The notes beneath the pieces were generated by a model. The model saw nothing but the letters and a program-made list of their open reading frames with translations. It made no database searches and was not told the DNA's origin. From DATGMB01 sp035293845 (GTDB lineage Bacteria > Acidobacteriota > Terriglobia > Bryobacterales > Bryobacteraceae): 33,064 nt of DNA. Positions 1 to 8,600 of this stretch are shown in pieces (position 1 is the first letter of the stretch; every line of letters starts with the position of its first letter). The stretch spans positions 1 through 33,064 of the forward strand of contig DATGMB010000111.1 of NCBI GenBank assembly GCA_035293845.1, written 5' to 3'. Position numbers and translations under genes: made by a program.

Positions 1-903
1 GCGCCGACCACCACCGCGTGGGAGCGGCAGATCCGCAATGCCTCCGATGCCGGTAATGGCGATTACGAACTGAAGGTTCTGCGCGACCGCACCGCGGCCG
101 AGCCGGATGACGCCGCGGCTCGACTGGAACTGGCTAGCGCCTACCGCCAGCGCGGCTATCCGGAGATCTCCCTGGAGATCTGCCGGCTGGCCGCGGCGCG
201 CTTCCCCGCTTCCGGCGAAGTCGAGCTGGCGCTGGTGCGGGCGCTGCGCGACATGGACCGGCGGGCCGAGGCCATCGCCAGCCTGGACGCGTTCCTTGGC
301 GCGCACCCGCAAACCGCGCCGGAGTTCTATTCCTGGGCCGGCATCCTCCGGGACGAAACCGGCGATTGGCAAGCCGGTGAGCCGGCGCACCGTAAGGCCA
401 TCGAGCTCGCCCCCGAACGCGATTCCCTCCACAACAACCTCGGCTATAATCTGCTCGAACAGAAAAAGTTCGAAGCTGCCGCCGCGGAATTTCGCGAGGC
501 CTTGCGTTTGAATCCGAACTCCCAGGTCGCGCGTAACAATCTGGGGCTGGCGCTCGCCAATGTGGATGCGGTGCAGGCCCTCCAAAGCTGGCAGGCCGCG
601 AGCGATCCGGCGACCGCGCACAACAATCTGGCGGCGTTCTGGATCGAAAAAGGGAACTACGCCGAGGCGCGCAAGGAATTGAACATCGCGCTCGGCTATA
701 ATAAGGCCCACACCGCGGCGCTGAAAAACCTGGAGCTGGTATCCCGGCTGGATGGAACCGCGGCGGCGCTGCCGGCCAATGCCTCGGATTCGCGGTGGCA
801 GCGCTGGAAGCTGGGGATCAAGCGGCTGTTCGTGGGGCCGATCGATAACACGAAGACCGCGCCCGCGGCGGCGCCGGTGGGATTAACGGGAGAGGAACGA
901 TGA
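1..903 (+). CDS. TPR-repeat protein of the Tad locus, 5' end outside window
   Basis: The reading frame is open from the first base of the window to the TGA at 901-903, so the N-terminus is missing; about 300 residues are visible. The sequence consists of degenerate tetratricopeptide helices. Typical TPR spacing is clear in the stretch with LHNNLGYNLLEQKKFEAAAA and in the next two repeats. TPR proteins in Tad loci (TadD-type) are usually lipoproteins that help secretin assembly or pilus biogenesis, but the N-terminus that would show a lipobox is not visible. The gene overlaps the Flp pilin gene by ATGA (900-903), so the two are almost certainly co-transcribed. The C-terminal 50 residues are low-complexity and Ala-rich. 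The TPR fold is secure; the TadD role is inferred from context. Confidence 0.85.
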   Translation, partial: APTTTAWERQIRNASDAGNGDYELKVLRDRTAAEPDDAAARLELASAYRQRGYPEISLEICRLAAARFPASGEVELALVRALRDMDRRAEAIASLDAFLGAHPQTAPEFYSWAGILRDETGDWQAGEPAHRKAIELAPERDSLHNNLGYNLLEQKKFEAAAAEFREALRLNPNSQVARNNLGLALANVDAVQALQSWQAASDPATAHNNLAAFWIEKGNYAEARKELNIALGYNKAHTAALKNLELVSRLDGTAAALPANASDSRWQRWKLGIKRLFVGPIDNTKTAPAAAPVGLTGEER

Positions 904-1085
904 AGCAAGCAGTAGTCCGGTTTATTCGGGATGAGCAGGGGCAGGATCTGGTCGAGTACGCTCTGATCGTGGCGGCCGTCGGGCTGGCACTCATTACCAC
1001 GGTGAATCAGTTGTCGGCGGGGATCGTCAGCCTGTACCAGAGCATCACGGGGGACCTGGCCAGCATCGGCACGCCGGCGGCCTAG
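900..1085 (+). CDS. flp: Flp family type IVb pilin
   Basis: This 61-aa protein is the size expected of Flp major pilins. It has a short basic leader (residues 1-14), then the Flp processing motif: G14 followed by Q15, with Glu at +5 (E19) and Tyr at +6 (Y20). A continuous hydrophobic helix follows (ALIVAAVGLALI). Cleavage after G14 by a TadV/CpaA-type prepilin peptidase would release a mature pilin of about 47 residues. Flp pilins polymerise into thin adhesive pili used for surface attachment. The start codon overlaps the stop of the TPR gene (ATGA), and the ATG is preceded by GAGAGG. No second pilin gene is seen nearby. Confidence 0.93.
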   Translation: MKQAVVRFIRDEQGQDLVEYALIVAAVGLALITTVNQLSAGIVSLYQSITGDLASIGTPAA

Positions 1086-1092
1086 GCCGTTT

Positions 1093-2508
1093 GTGCGGGC
1101 AACCATCGGCTGGCTTTTTCCCGATATCGCGCTGGTCGCGGCGGCGGTAACGCTGTTTTATTGTCTATTCCTATTTCAGGGATATCAAACGCTGTTCCGC
1201 GACTCGGATGCCGGTTGGCACATCCGCACGGGTGAGTCCATCCTCGCCACGGGGCGCCTGCCGCGCACCGATCCCTATTCCTTCACCAAAGCCGGCCAGC
1301 CGTGGTTCGCCTGGGAATGGGCGGCGGACGTGGCGGCCGGGGCAGTCCATCGCGCGGCGGGACTGCGCGGCGTCGCACTGTTCTACGCTCTCGTCATCGC
1401 GGCCGGCGTGTGGATGTGGTTCCGCCTGCACTGGGCGACGGGCGGTAATTTCCTGATTGCCTGCGCTATGGCTCCGCTGCTGCTCACGACGTGTAGCATT
1501 CACTGGCTGGCGCGGCCGCACGTGATCGGGTGGCTGCTGCTCCTCGCGATCGTCTGGTGGTGCGAGCGCGGCGGCGGCGCGTGGGGAGTCGCGGCGATTG
1601 CCGCCCTTTGGGCCAACCTGCATGCGAGCTTTTTTCTGGCGGCGGTGGTGGCCGCGGCGTACAGTTTGCGGCCGCGGCGCAGGCCGGATGGACCCAGCCG
1701 CTCCGCCGTGCCGGTTCTCGCAGCGCTGGTCGCCCCGCTGTTGAATCCTTACGGCTGGCGGCTTTACGGGCACGTCTACCGTTACCTGACGGATTCCGAT
1801 CTCCTCTCCCGCATCGGCGAATTCCAGAGTTTCGATTTCCATGCTGCCGGCGCCGGCCAGATCGCCGCTGCGTTGATCGTCGCGATCGCCGGTGGCACCC
1901 TCGCGCTCGTCCTCGGCCGCACCCACCATTTCCTGCTGGCGATGTTCTTTTCGGTCCTCGCGCTGCGCTCGGCACGTGCGCTGCCGCTTGCGGCGCTCGT
2001 CGCACTGCCCATTGCGAATGCGGCGGTCGCGCGCTTTTTGCCCTGGAAGCCCTTCGTCGCCTACGCGGAGCGGCTGCGCGCCATCGACGCCCGGCTGAAC
2101 GGACTGGCGCTCGCGCCAGTCATGGCCCTGGCAGCCTTCGTCCTCCTGCGGTATACCCCGGCGGGGTTTCCGCCCGACCAGTTTCCCGTGGCCGCCTATG
2201 ACCATCTCGCACCCGGTGGGCGGCTCTTCGCGCCGGACAAGTTCGGCGGCTATCTGATCTACCGTTCCGGCGGCGCGCGCAAGGTTTTTTTCGATGGCCG
2301 CAGCGATTTCTACGGCGCCGAATTCCTGAAGCAGTACGGCCGGCTGGTACAGGTCCGGCCGGGGTGGCAGAAGTACTGGAACGAATTCCATTTTTCCCGG
2401 GCCCTTCTGCCCAATGATGCGCCGCTCCTGGCCGCGCTGGAACAGGCCGGCTGGCGCCCCGTGTACCATGACGGAACGGTAACCATTCTCGATCCGGGCG
2501 GAACATAA
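1093..2508 (+). CDS. Polytopic membrane protein, GT-C glycosyltransferase-like
   Basis: A 471-aa integral membrane protein with a GTG start 7 bp after the pilin stop. The first hydrophobic helix (residues 10-30) is followed by a loop with an acidic motif, D37-S-D39, then A-G-W-H, and a second conserved-looking stretch around DPYSF and WFAWEW (60-80). This layout, with an acidic pair in the first extracytoplasmic loop, resembles GT-C enzymes that use lipid-linked sugars. Several hydrophobic helices fill residues 90-365. Residues 375-471 form a soluble tail with GGYLIYR and DGRSDFYG, a tail I associate with bacterial GT39-like membrane proteins. The position between flp and cpaB suggests a role in pilin modification, but catalytic function is inferred. 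It could instead be a structural or sugar-unrelated membrane protein. Confidence 0.7.
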   Translation: MRATIGWLFPDIALVAAAVTLFYCLFLFQGYQTLFRDSDAGWHIRTGESILATGRLPRTDPYSFTKAGQPWFAWEWAADVAAGAVHRAAGLRGVALFYALVIAAGVWMWFRLHWATGGNFLIACAMAPLLLTTCSIHWLARPHVIGWLLLLAIVWWCERGGGAWGVAAIAALWANLHASFFLAAVVAAAYSLRPRRRPDGPSRSAVPVLAALVAPLLNPYGWRLYGHVYRYLTDSDLLSRIGEFQSFDFHAAGAGQIAAALIVAIAGGTLALVLGRTHHFLLAMFFSVLALRSARALPLAALVALPIANAAVARFLPWKPFVAYAERLRAIDARLNGLALAPVMALAAFVLLRYTPAGFPPDQFPVAAYDHLAPGGRLFAPDKFGGYLIYRSGGARKVFFDGRSDFYGAEFLKQYGRLVQVRPGWQKYWNEFHFSRALLPNDAPLLAALEQAGWRPVYHDGTVTILDPGGT

Positions 2509-2620
2509 GAATCGGGTTCGTGTTACAACAGAACATCGCCAATTTGCGAGAACAGCGGAAGTGTCTGCCCGGGCGGCTTGTTTCCGGGCCGGGCGTTGCC
2601 GCCATCTAATCGAGGACGGA

Positions 2621-3508
2621 ATGGATCGGCAGAAAAAGGTCCTGATCTTCGCCGGCGCATGGGTCTCCGCGGCGCTGCTGGTGTGGCTTCTGCACGCCCA
2701 GACCGTGGCCCCGCGGCAGGAAAAGCAGGTGCGCGTGGTAGTGGCCACGCGCGATATGCCGCTAGGCACGCTGCTGCGCCAGAGCGATGTCAAGCTGATC
2801 GCCCTTCCCGAACGCTCCGTGCCGAAGTCCGTGGTCCTCGATCCGCGGCAGGCGGTCAATCGCGTGCTGCTCGTGCCGGTGAGCGCCAATGAGCCGGTGC
2901 TGCTCTCGAAACTCTCGGCGGCGAACAGCGTGGAAGGGATGGCCGCGGTCATCGAACCCGGCTACCGCGCCGTCGCCGTGCCCATCACGGACGCTTCGGG
3001 CGTAGCCGGGCTGATCCAGCCGAACTCGCGCGTGGATGTGCTGTTCACGCGGCCGGGCACCATGGCGGAAGCCATCACTTCCACCATCCTGCAAAACGTA
3101 CGGGTGCTTGCCACGGGCCACCAGGCCACCTCCGCACAGGCCGCTGCCGATGCGCGCAGCGCGCCGCGCTCGCCGGTTGTGACCCTGCTGCTCCGGCCCG
3201 CCGACGCGCAGAAATTGGAACTCGCCAAGAATGAGGGCAAGATCAGCCTTTCGCTGCGCAATCCGCTCGATAACTCCGCCGACTCCGACACGGGTCCCGT
3301 GACGACCCAGGTGCTCGATCCGCAGATCAACGCCCGCATCGCATTGGCGCGGAAGGGCCGCGTTGGCGGTAAGGGCGACCTCGAAGATCCGAAGGTCTGG
3401 CAGGATCTGACGGGCAGGAAAGAAGAACCTAAGAAGGAACCCGAAAAGCCCCGCGCCATCGTCGATGTCTACCACGGCGACAAGCACGTTCAGGAAATCT
3501 TCAAATGA
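2621..3508 (+). CDS. cpaB: Flp pilus assembly protein CpaB/RcpC
   Basis: 295 aa. The ATG at 2621 is chosen over an upstream in-frame GTG (2561) because it has a Shine-Dalgarno-like GAGGACGGA just before it and because the protein then begins with a short basic segment and one membrane helix (residues 7-25), as CpaB proteins do. A SAF domain follows (about 38-100, starting RVVVATRDMPLGTLL), then the RcpC/CpaB domain with the GYRAVAVPI segment near residues 110-120. The C-terminal 50 residues are rich in Lys, Glu and Pro. CpaB is a periplasmic, inner-membrane-anchored partner of the secretin. Its stop overlaps the cpaC start by ATGA. The 112-bp spacer upstream (2509-2620) is GC-rich and contains no convincing promoter. 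Confidence 0.92.
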   Translation: MDRQKKVLIFAGAWVSAALLVWLLHAQTVAPRQEKQVRVVVATRDMPLGTLLRQSDVKLIALPERSVPKSVVLDPRQAVNRVLLVPVSANEPVLLSKLSAANSVEGMAAVIEPGYRAVAVPITDASGVAGLIQPNSRVDVLFTRPGTMAEAITSTILQNVRVLATGHQATSAQAAADARSAPRSPVVTLLLRPADAQKLELAKNEGKISLSLRNPLDNSADSDTGPVTTQVLDPQINARIALARKGRVGGKGDLEDPKVWQDLTGRKEEPKKEPEKPRAIVDVYHGDKHVQEIFK

Positions 3509-5013
3509 GACTTGCGGATTACAGAGTGCGCGCGGCCGTGCTTGCCGCCTGTGGGGCGGCAGCGGCATGGCGCGCGGGGGCACAGAACCTTGCGCCAGCC
3601 CCGTCCGTGTCTGCTTCCGCTCCCGCGGTGCCAGCCGCGTCCACGGACCAATCCGTCACCGTCGCGCAGAGCCCGCCCGCGGTACGGAATATCGCGCTCA
3701 TTGAAGGGCGCGGCGAACTGCTGCGCTTCCCTGGCGATATCACGCGCGTCGTCGTCGCGGAACCCAAGATCGCCGATGCCATCGTGGTTTCGCCGCGCGA
3801 AGTGATGGTCACCGCGAAAGGTCCCGGCCGCACGACGGTCGTCGTGTGGGATTCGCGCGGCGAGCCGCTCCGGTACGACGTCGACGTCTCGAAGGACATG
3901 GCGGACTGGGAGAACTTCCGCCAGCAGATCCTGGAGAACGCCGCGGGCGATCCGGTCAGCGTGACGGGCACGGGTGAAACCATCGTTCTTGCGGGCCAGG
4001 TGAAGTCGGCGGAGGAGGCCAAGCGGCTCGCGGGGCTGGCGCAGACACGCGCCCATACCGTCGTCAACCTGCTGCAGCCGCCGCCACCGCCCGAGCCGCG
4101 GCAAATCCTGCTGCAAGTGAAATTCGCCGCCGTGGACCGCGTGGCGCTCACGCAGATCGGCTTCAATCTTTTCAGCCTCAACCCCAAGTTCGTCGGCGCC
4201 ACCAGCACGGAACAGTTCACCCCGCCGCGCTTCGGCCAACTGCAATCCACCGGCGGGCAGGTCAACAACAACACGGTCAGCTTTTCGGACCTGCTCAATC
4301 TGTTTGCCTTCCGGCCGGACCTGAACATCGGCGCCACCATCGAAGCGCTGCAGCAGAAAAACCTGCTCCAGATGCTGGCGGAGCCGAACCTGCTCGTGCT
4401 CGAAGGCAAGGAAGCCAGCTTCCTGGCGGGCGGTTCATTCCCCTTTCCGACCATCACCACCACGCCGACCGGAGGGGCGACGGCGCCTGTGGTCACGGTG
4501 CAGTTCAAGCCCTTTGGCGTGAAGCTCGATTTCCAGCCGACCATCACGCCGCAGGGCGCCATCGACCTGCAGGTCGCACCGGAGGTGAGCTCGCTCGACT
4601 ACACCAATGCCGTGACGCTCCAGGGCTTCACCATCCCGGCCCTTACCGAGCGCCGCGCGGAAACCGAAGTCGTGCTGCGCGATGGCGAGAGCTTCGCCAT
4701 CGCCGGGCTGATCGACAACCGAGTGATCGAGACCATCGAGAAGATACCGGGGCTGGCCAACATTCCGATCCTGGGCAAGCTGTTCCAGAGCCGGAGCACG
4801 CAGAAGACGGCGGATGAGCTGCTGGTCGTGGTGACGCCGCATGTGGTCAAGCCGCTCAGCCCGCAGGAAAAAGCCAAGCTGCCCGACATGCCGGCGGCAT
4901 ATCTGCCCTCTACCATGCAGGAATACAGCACGAAGAAGAAGGGCAAGGCACCGGCCGGCGGCGGCGATCAGCCGGAGTTTGTAGGACCCCGTGGGCAGCA
5001 GATTCCAAAGTAA
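3505..5013 (+). CDS. cpaC: Tad secretin CpaC/RcpA
   Basis: 502 aa. It has a signal peptide (basic start, Ala-rich core, cleavage near A26-Q27) and a Pro/Ala/Ser-rich linker. A pilus-assembly N-terminal domain follows at about 60-130 (EGRGELLRFPGDITRVVVAE), then a BON-like segment at 135-185. The secretin domain runs from about 195 to 455. The secretin signature is clear: a TEVVLRDGESFAIAGLI stretch followed by IPGLANIPILGKLF. The protein forms the outer-membrane ring through which the Flp pilus passes. It overlaps cpaB by 4 nt at its start and tadG by 23 nt at its end. Confidence 0.95.
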   Translation: MRLADYRVRAAVLAACGAAAAWRAGAQNLAPAPSVSASAPAVPAASTDQSVTVAQSPPAVRNIALIEGRGELLRFPGDITRVVVAEPKIADAIVVSPREVMVTAKGPGRTTVVVWDSRGEPLRYDVDVSKDMADWENFRQQILENAAGDPVSVTGTGETIVLAGQVKSAEEAKRLAGLAQTRAHTVVNLLQPPPPPEPRQILLQVKFAAVDRVALTQIGFNLFSLNPKFVGATSTEQFTPPRFGQLQSTGGQVNNNTVSFSDLLNLFAFRPDLNIGATIEALQQKNLLQMLAEPNLLVLEGKEASFLAGGSFPFPTITTTPTGGATAPVVTVQFKPFGVKLDFQPTITPQGAIDLQVAPEVSSLDYTNAVTLQGFTIPALTERRAETEVVLRDGESFAIAGLIDNRVIETIEKIPGLANIPILGKLFQSRSTQKTADELLVVVTPHVVKPLSPQEKAKLPDMPAAYLPSTMQEYSTKKKGKAPAGGGDQPEFVGPRGQQIPK

Positions 5014-6316
5014 CCGCCAGCCGGGCCGCCGCGCGGCGGGTGCGATGTCGCTGCAACTTCTGGTGATCCTCGTCCCCGTCATCTTCGGACTCATGGGCTT
5101 CGCCATCGATCTCGGCCGCCTGTACCTGATCCGGGGCGAGCTCAACCAGGCGGCCAACGCCATGGCCTTGGCGGCCGCTTCGCAGCTTGCCGGCACGGCC
5201 GCCGGCGCCGATACGAACATCAACAACGCCGCGCAGCAGGCCATCAACCCCACCAACGGCAACTTCTACAATTTCGGTGGCACGCCCATCGATCCCTCCG
5301 CCGCCACCGTCAACTGCTTCTCGACTCTCGCGGATGCCTCCGCGAATAACCAGGGCGCCACCACCGATTGTGCCTCCGCGCCGCCGGTATTCGTGCAGGC
5401 CGCGATCTCCGTGCCCGCGCCGCTGCTGTTCTGGAGCCTGCTTCCCGGCGGCCAATCGCAGACCACCACGGTCGCGTCCTTTGCCGTGGCCGGGATGAGC
5501 GCGCCTCTGTGCACCGGCTGCGGCATCGTGCCGTTCGCCGTGCTCGCGCCGGATTCGAGCGGCGCCGATCCGGTCGATTGGGGATTCCTCCCGGATACGC
5601 TCTACACCTTCTACTATTCCTGCACCGGCACACCGCCTGCGGCCATCGCGGGAACTCCCGTGCCTTACGTGATCCTGAACCGCGTCGATCCCAACGCCGA
5701 CGAATTCGACCAGATGTTCCGTCAGGGGGCGCAGGGCATCCAGGGCTCGACCACGGCCAACACGAACGCCTGTATTGCGAACGGCTCGACGCCCTTCGCC
5801 TGCGTGAATATCGGGGACATCGAACAGATTCCCGCGAGCGGCAACGCGACTCCCAACTCCTGCACCGCGACCGCGCCGCCCGTCGATGTCACGGCCGCGC
5901 TGTGCGGCATCGAGTCGCGGCTCGACACCGCTTACCCCGGCGCCTGCACCAGCGATGTCACCGATTTAGCGGCCCTCTCCGCCCCTCTCAATCCCGATAC
6001 CGATCCCGCCTACTACACCGATTATTCCGCCTATACCGGCAACGGCCGCCGCCTGATCACCGTGGCCGTGGTCAGCGCCATGCCTGCCGACACTTCCTGC
6101 TCGGCGGGCATGACCGTGCTTGGATTCCGCCAGTTTCTCGTCAATCCGCCCGCCGGCGGCAGCACCTTCAGTCCGACCGATCCCAACGGCCGCTTCGTCG
6201 CCATCTACGCCGGCAGTGTGGCGCCTGTGCCGCAGGGATGGTTCGATTCGCGCTTCGCCGGCGCCTGCCAAAGCTCGTCCCTCACCGGGCCGGGAAAGGT
6301 AGTATTGCATCAATGA
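4991..6316 (+). CDS. tadG: TadG-like pseudopilin with large Cys-containing ectodomain
   Basis: 441 aa. The N-terminus has the Flp-assembly TadE/G-like pattern: a basic patch, then AGAMSLQLL and one hydrophobic helix ending IDLGRLYLIRGELNQAANA. The GTG at 4991 overlaps cpaC by 23 nt and keeps the basic patch. An internal ATG at 5045 (residue 19) would remove most of it, so GTG is preferred. The rest (about residues 60-441) is predicted extracytoplasmic. It holds 12 cysteines, including a CTGC pair at the start of a hydrophobic segment, and many Asp/Asn/Pro turns. I see no von Willebrand A metal site. It probably acts as a minor pilin or assembly platform component. The gene ends in an ATGA overlap with the next. 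Confidence 0.85.
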   Translation: MGSRFQSNRQPGRRAAGAMSLQLLVILVPVIFGLMGFAIDLGRLYLIRGELNQAANAMALAAASQLAGTAAGADTNINNAAQQAINPTNGNFYNFGGTPIDPSAATVNCFSTLADASANNQGATTDCASAPPVFVQAAISVPAPLLFWSLLPGGQSQTTTVASFAVAGMSAPLCTGCGIVPFAVLAPDSSGADPVDWGFLPDTLYTFYYSCTGTPPAAIAGTPVPYVILNRVDPNADEFDQMFRQGAQGIQGSTTANTNACIANGSTPFACVNIGDIEQIPASGNATPNSCTATAPPVDVTAALCGIESRLDTAYPGACTSDVTDLAALSAPLNPDTDPAYYTDYSAYTGNGRRLITVAVVSAMPADTSCSAGMTVLGFRQFLVNPPAGGSTFSPTDPNGRFVAIYAGSVAPVPQGWFDSRFAGACQSSSLTGPGKVVLHQ

Positions 6317-6807
6317 GGCGGCGCGCGCGCGGCAATGCGGTTCTCGAAACGGCGCTGTTCATCCCGGTGCTGCTGCTCCTGATCGTCGGCATCGTGCAAC
6401 TCGGCAAGGTGACGTACACCTACTATACGATCAAGAAAATCCTGTACGCCGCAGCGCGCGACCTGGCCGTGCAACAAGGCATCAATTTCTGCGACCCAGC
6501 CGAAGACCCCACGGCGCAGGCCGCGATGAATTTCGCGCTCAACGACCCCGCCTCCGGCCAACCGATCATCGCCAACCTCACCGCGCTCCAGGTGACGACC
6601 GAGTGCACCGATCCCAACAACCCCGGCGGCGCGATGGTCCCGTGCGACACGAGCAATTGCGGTGGATTGACCGTCGCCGCGCGCCCCGATTTCCTGCAGG
6701 TCTCGATTCCCAGCGGCTACCCGATCGAGGTACGGTTGCCGTTCCTGAACCCCATTCCGATCACGTTCAACCCCACGGTCACGGTGCCGTTCGAGGGCGT
6801 ATCATGA
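6313..6807 (+). CDS. tadE: TadE-like minor pseudopilin
   Basis: 164 aa. The ATG at 6313 overlaps the tadG stop (ATGA), and the protein begins with an Arg-rich patch followed by GNAVLETALFIPVLLLL, the TadE pattern with Glu at the expected position of a class of non-canonical prepilins. One N-terminal helix is followed by an ectodomain of about 125 residues with four cysteines. The same frame stays open far upstream, but that part lies inside tadG and is spurious. It is probably a TadV-processed minor pseudopilin required for Flp pilus assembly. The gene ends in another ATGA overlap. Confidence 0.87.
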   Translation: MRRRARGNAVLETALFIPVLLLLIVGIVQLGKVTYTYYTIKKILYAAARDLAVQQGINFCDPAEDPTAQAAMNFALNDPASGQPIIANLTALQVTTECTDPNNPGGAMVPCDTSNCGGLTVAARPDFLQVSIPSGYPIEVRLPFLNPIPITFNPTVTVPFEGVS

Positions 6808-7292
6808 AGCGCGGCACGTTCAAACAGGGCCAGGCTGCGACCGAATTCGCGGTGCTCTACGCCGGCGTGATTCTGCCCCTGACCTTCATGACGATCTTCG
6901 CCGCGGAGGCGCTGTGGATCTGGCACAGCATCGTCGAGTTCACCCGCGATGGCGCGCGCTATGCCGTCACGCATTACTGCCAGGCCCAGGACGGCAGCAA
7001 CGTCATCTCCTACATGCAAAGCAACGTTCCGCCCATGATCGACCAGGCGCAATTTCAGGCCGGCGGCGCCGCGCAGATCCAGGTGCAGTTTCTCGATCCC
7101 ACCGGCCAGCCCTTCAGCCAGGGCGGCTGCGCGGATTGCGTCCCTGACAACGTCAGCGTCAGCGTGGCTAACTACCAGTTCGGCCGTCTTGCGGGATACT
7201 TGAAATTACCCTCGATCACCATGCCGTCCTTCACTACCAACCTGCCGATGGAAAGCGCGGGGCTCGACCCGACGCTGGGGTGCGCGCAATGA
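6804..7292 (+). CDS. Second TadE-like minor pseudopilin
   Basis: 162 aa, starting at the ATGA overlap with the previous gene. The N-terminus has KQGQAATEFAVLYAGVILPL, the G-x4-E-F arrangement of TadE/TadF proteins, then a hydrophobic helix and an ectodomain with four cysteines (HYC, GGCADC and the C-terminal GCAQ). It is distinct in sequence from the neighbouring 164-aa protein apart from the N-terminal signature. The locus therefore encodes three pseudopilins of different size in a row, equivalent in position to TadE, TadF and TadG of other systems, though in a different order. TadF is a reasonable label but the sequence alone does not settle it. Confidence 0.84.
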   Translation: MKRGTFKQGQAATEFAVLYAGVILPLTFMTIFAAEALWIWHSIVEFTRDGARYAVTHYCQAQDGSNVISYMQSNVPPMIDQAQFQAGGAAQIQVQFLDPTGQPFSQGGCADCVPDNVSVSVANYQFGRLAGYLKLPSITMPSFTTNLPMESAGLDPTLGCAQ

Positions 7293-7304
7293 AGCTTACC
7301 ATTA

Positions 7305-7396
7305 ACCGCAGAGGCGCAGAGATCGCGGAGATGACGCAGAGAAATGCAGCCGGGAATTTCTCTGTGATATCTCAGCGTTCTCTGTGTCTCTGTGGT
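7305..7396 (+). repeat. Intergenic inverted repeat A, before cpaE
   Basis: Two 41-nt arms (7305-7345 and 7356-7396) are separated by a 10-nt loop. 33 of 41 positions pair as Watson-Crick. Five of the eight remaining positions are G in the left arm facing T in the right arm, so in the sense RNA they form G-U pairs and 38 of 41 positions can pair. The element contains the repeated motifs CGCAGAG and CTCTGTG. Its right arm ends 4 nt before the AGAAGG ribosome binding site of cpaE. Confidence 0.9.
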
Positions 7397-7412
7397 GAAG
7401 AGAAGGCCGCCC

Positions 7413-8585
7413 ATGTCTAATACCGCTCTCATGGTCGCTTCGAGCGACGAACATTTTCGCGAGATGGTGCGGGACAACCTGCTCAATAGTCCCAACGCCA
7501 AAATCGTTGCGGAATACCAGGAAGTCGCCGCCAACCTCTACATCCGCGTCCTCCAGGACCTCGAGCGCAACCCCGGCGCCGGGCTCATTGTCGATATCTC
7601 GAATGACCCGGAAGGCGCCATCAAGGCTGTCGAGCGCGTCAAACAGGCCGCGCCGGACCTGTTTGTCATCGTCTCCAACTTCCACGCCGATGGCGAAACC
7701 GTGATCGCCTGCATGCGCGCGGGCGCCAGCGAGTTCCTGCTCCAGCCCATCAAGCGCCTCGAGTTCCGTGCCGCTATGGAACGGCTGGAGCGCGCTCCCA
7801 AGCACCACGCCGCGGTCGAAAGCAAGCTCGGCAAGGTGTACACCTTCATCGGCTCCAAGGGCGGCGTCGGCACGACGACGCTCGCGGTTAACTTCGCCGC
7901 CGTGCTGGCGCAGCGCAAGCAGTCGACCGTCATCATCGATCTCGACTGGATCGCCAACGACGTTGCCATGCAGATCGGCGCCACGCCGCAGTACACGCTG
8001 CTCGAAGTCGCCGAGAATCTCGATCGCCTCGACCAGGCGCTGTTCGAAGGCTTCGTCACGCGCGATCCCCTGGGCTTTTACCTGGTCGGCCCGCCCGATG
8101 CGCTCGACCAGCAGGCCGTCTTCAGCGACCACATGTTCCGCGAGTTCGCAACCTTCCTGGTCGAAAAGTACGACGCCATCGTGGTGGATGGCGGCCGCGC
8201 CATCTCGAACGAAACCGTGATGGCCGCGGCGCAGGTCTCGGCCGCGGTATTCCTCGTGGTGGACCAGGAGTTTCCGGCCATTCGCAACGCGCAGCGCTAC
8301 ATCACGTACCTGATGCGCACCGGCTTCAACCAGGACCAGATCAAGGTTGTGGTGAACCGCTACACCAAGAAGCTCACCGCCAACATGGCCAGCCTGGAGC
8401 AGATCCAGCAGACCCTGAACCAGCCCGTCTTCTACGGCATTCCGCCGTCCCCGGCGGTCCTGGCCTCGATCAACAAGGCCCGCCCCTTTGTTGCCAACCG
8501 CGAGCAGGCCGGCGACCTCGACCGCATCTTCCGCGCCTTCGTGGATAAGGCCACCGGCCGCAAGAAAGGAGCGGCGGCGGCATGA
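7413..8585 (+). CDS. cpaE: Tad pilus localisation ATPase, CpaE-like
   Basis: 390 aa. The start at 7413 is preceded by AGAAGG at 7401-7406 with 6-nt spacing. An in-frame GTG at 7392 lies inside the repeat element and is rejected. Residues 1-125 form a receiver-like domain with acidic pair D12-E13 and Asp at the phospho-acceptor position (D61, in IVDIS), but the usual Lys before Pro is Gln (Q111), so phosphorylation is doubtful. Residues 141-380 are a MinD/ParA-type ATPase with a deviant Walker A (KGGVGTTT, 149-156) and a Walker-B-like IIDLDW. CpaE/TadZ proteins position the pilus machine at a cell pole. The C-terminus is basic. The gene sits between repeat elements A and B. Confidence 0.92.
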   Translation: MSNTALMVASSDEHFREMVRDNLLNSPNAKIVAEYQEVAANLYIRVLQDLERNPGAGLIVDISNDPEGAIKAVERVKQAAPDLFVIVSNFHADGETVIACMRAGASEFLLQPIKRLEFRAAMERLERAPKHHAAVESKLGKVYTFIGSKGGVGTTTLAVNFAAVLAQRKQSTVIIDLDWIANDVAMQIGATPQYTLLEVAENLDRLDQALFEGFVTRDPLGFYLVGPPDALDQQAVFSDHMFREFATFLVEKYDAIVVDGGRAISNETVMAAAQVSAAVFLVVDQEFPAIRNAQRYITYLMRTGFNQDQIKVVVNRYTKKLTANMASLEQIQQTLNQPVFYGIPPSPAVLASINKARPFVANREQAGDLDRIFRAFVDKATGRKKGAAAA

Positions 8586-8600
8586 GAGAGGCCATGTCCT

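Noticed and set aside
1171..2952. A minus-strand open frame of 593 codons opposite the GT-C-like gene and cpaB.
   Set aside because: Composition is Arg/Gly/Glu-rich without domains, and both plus-strand genes have coherent families.
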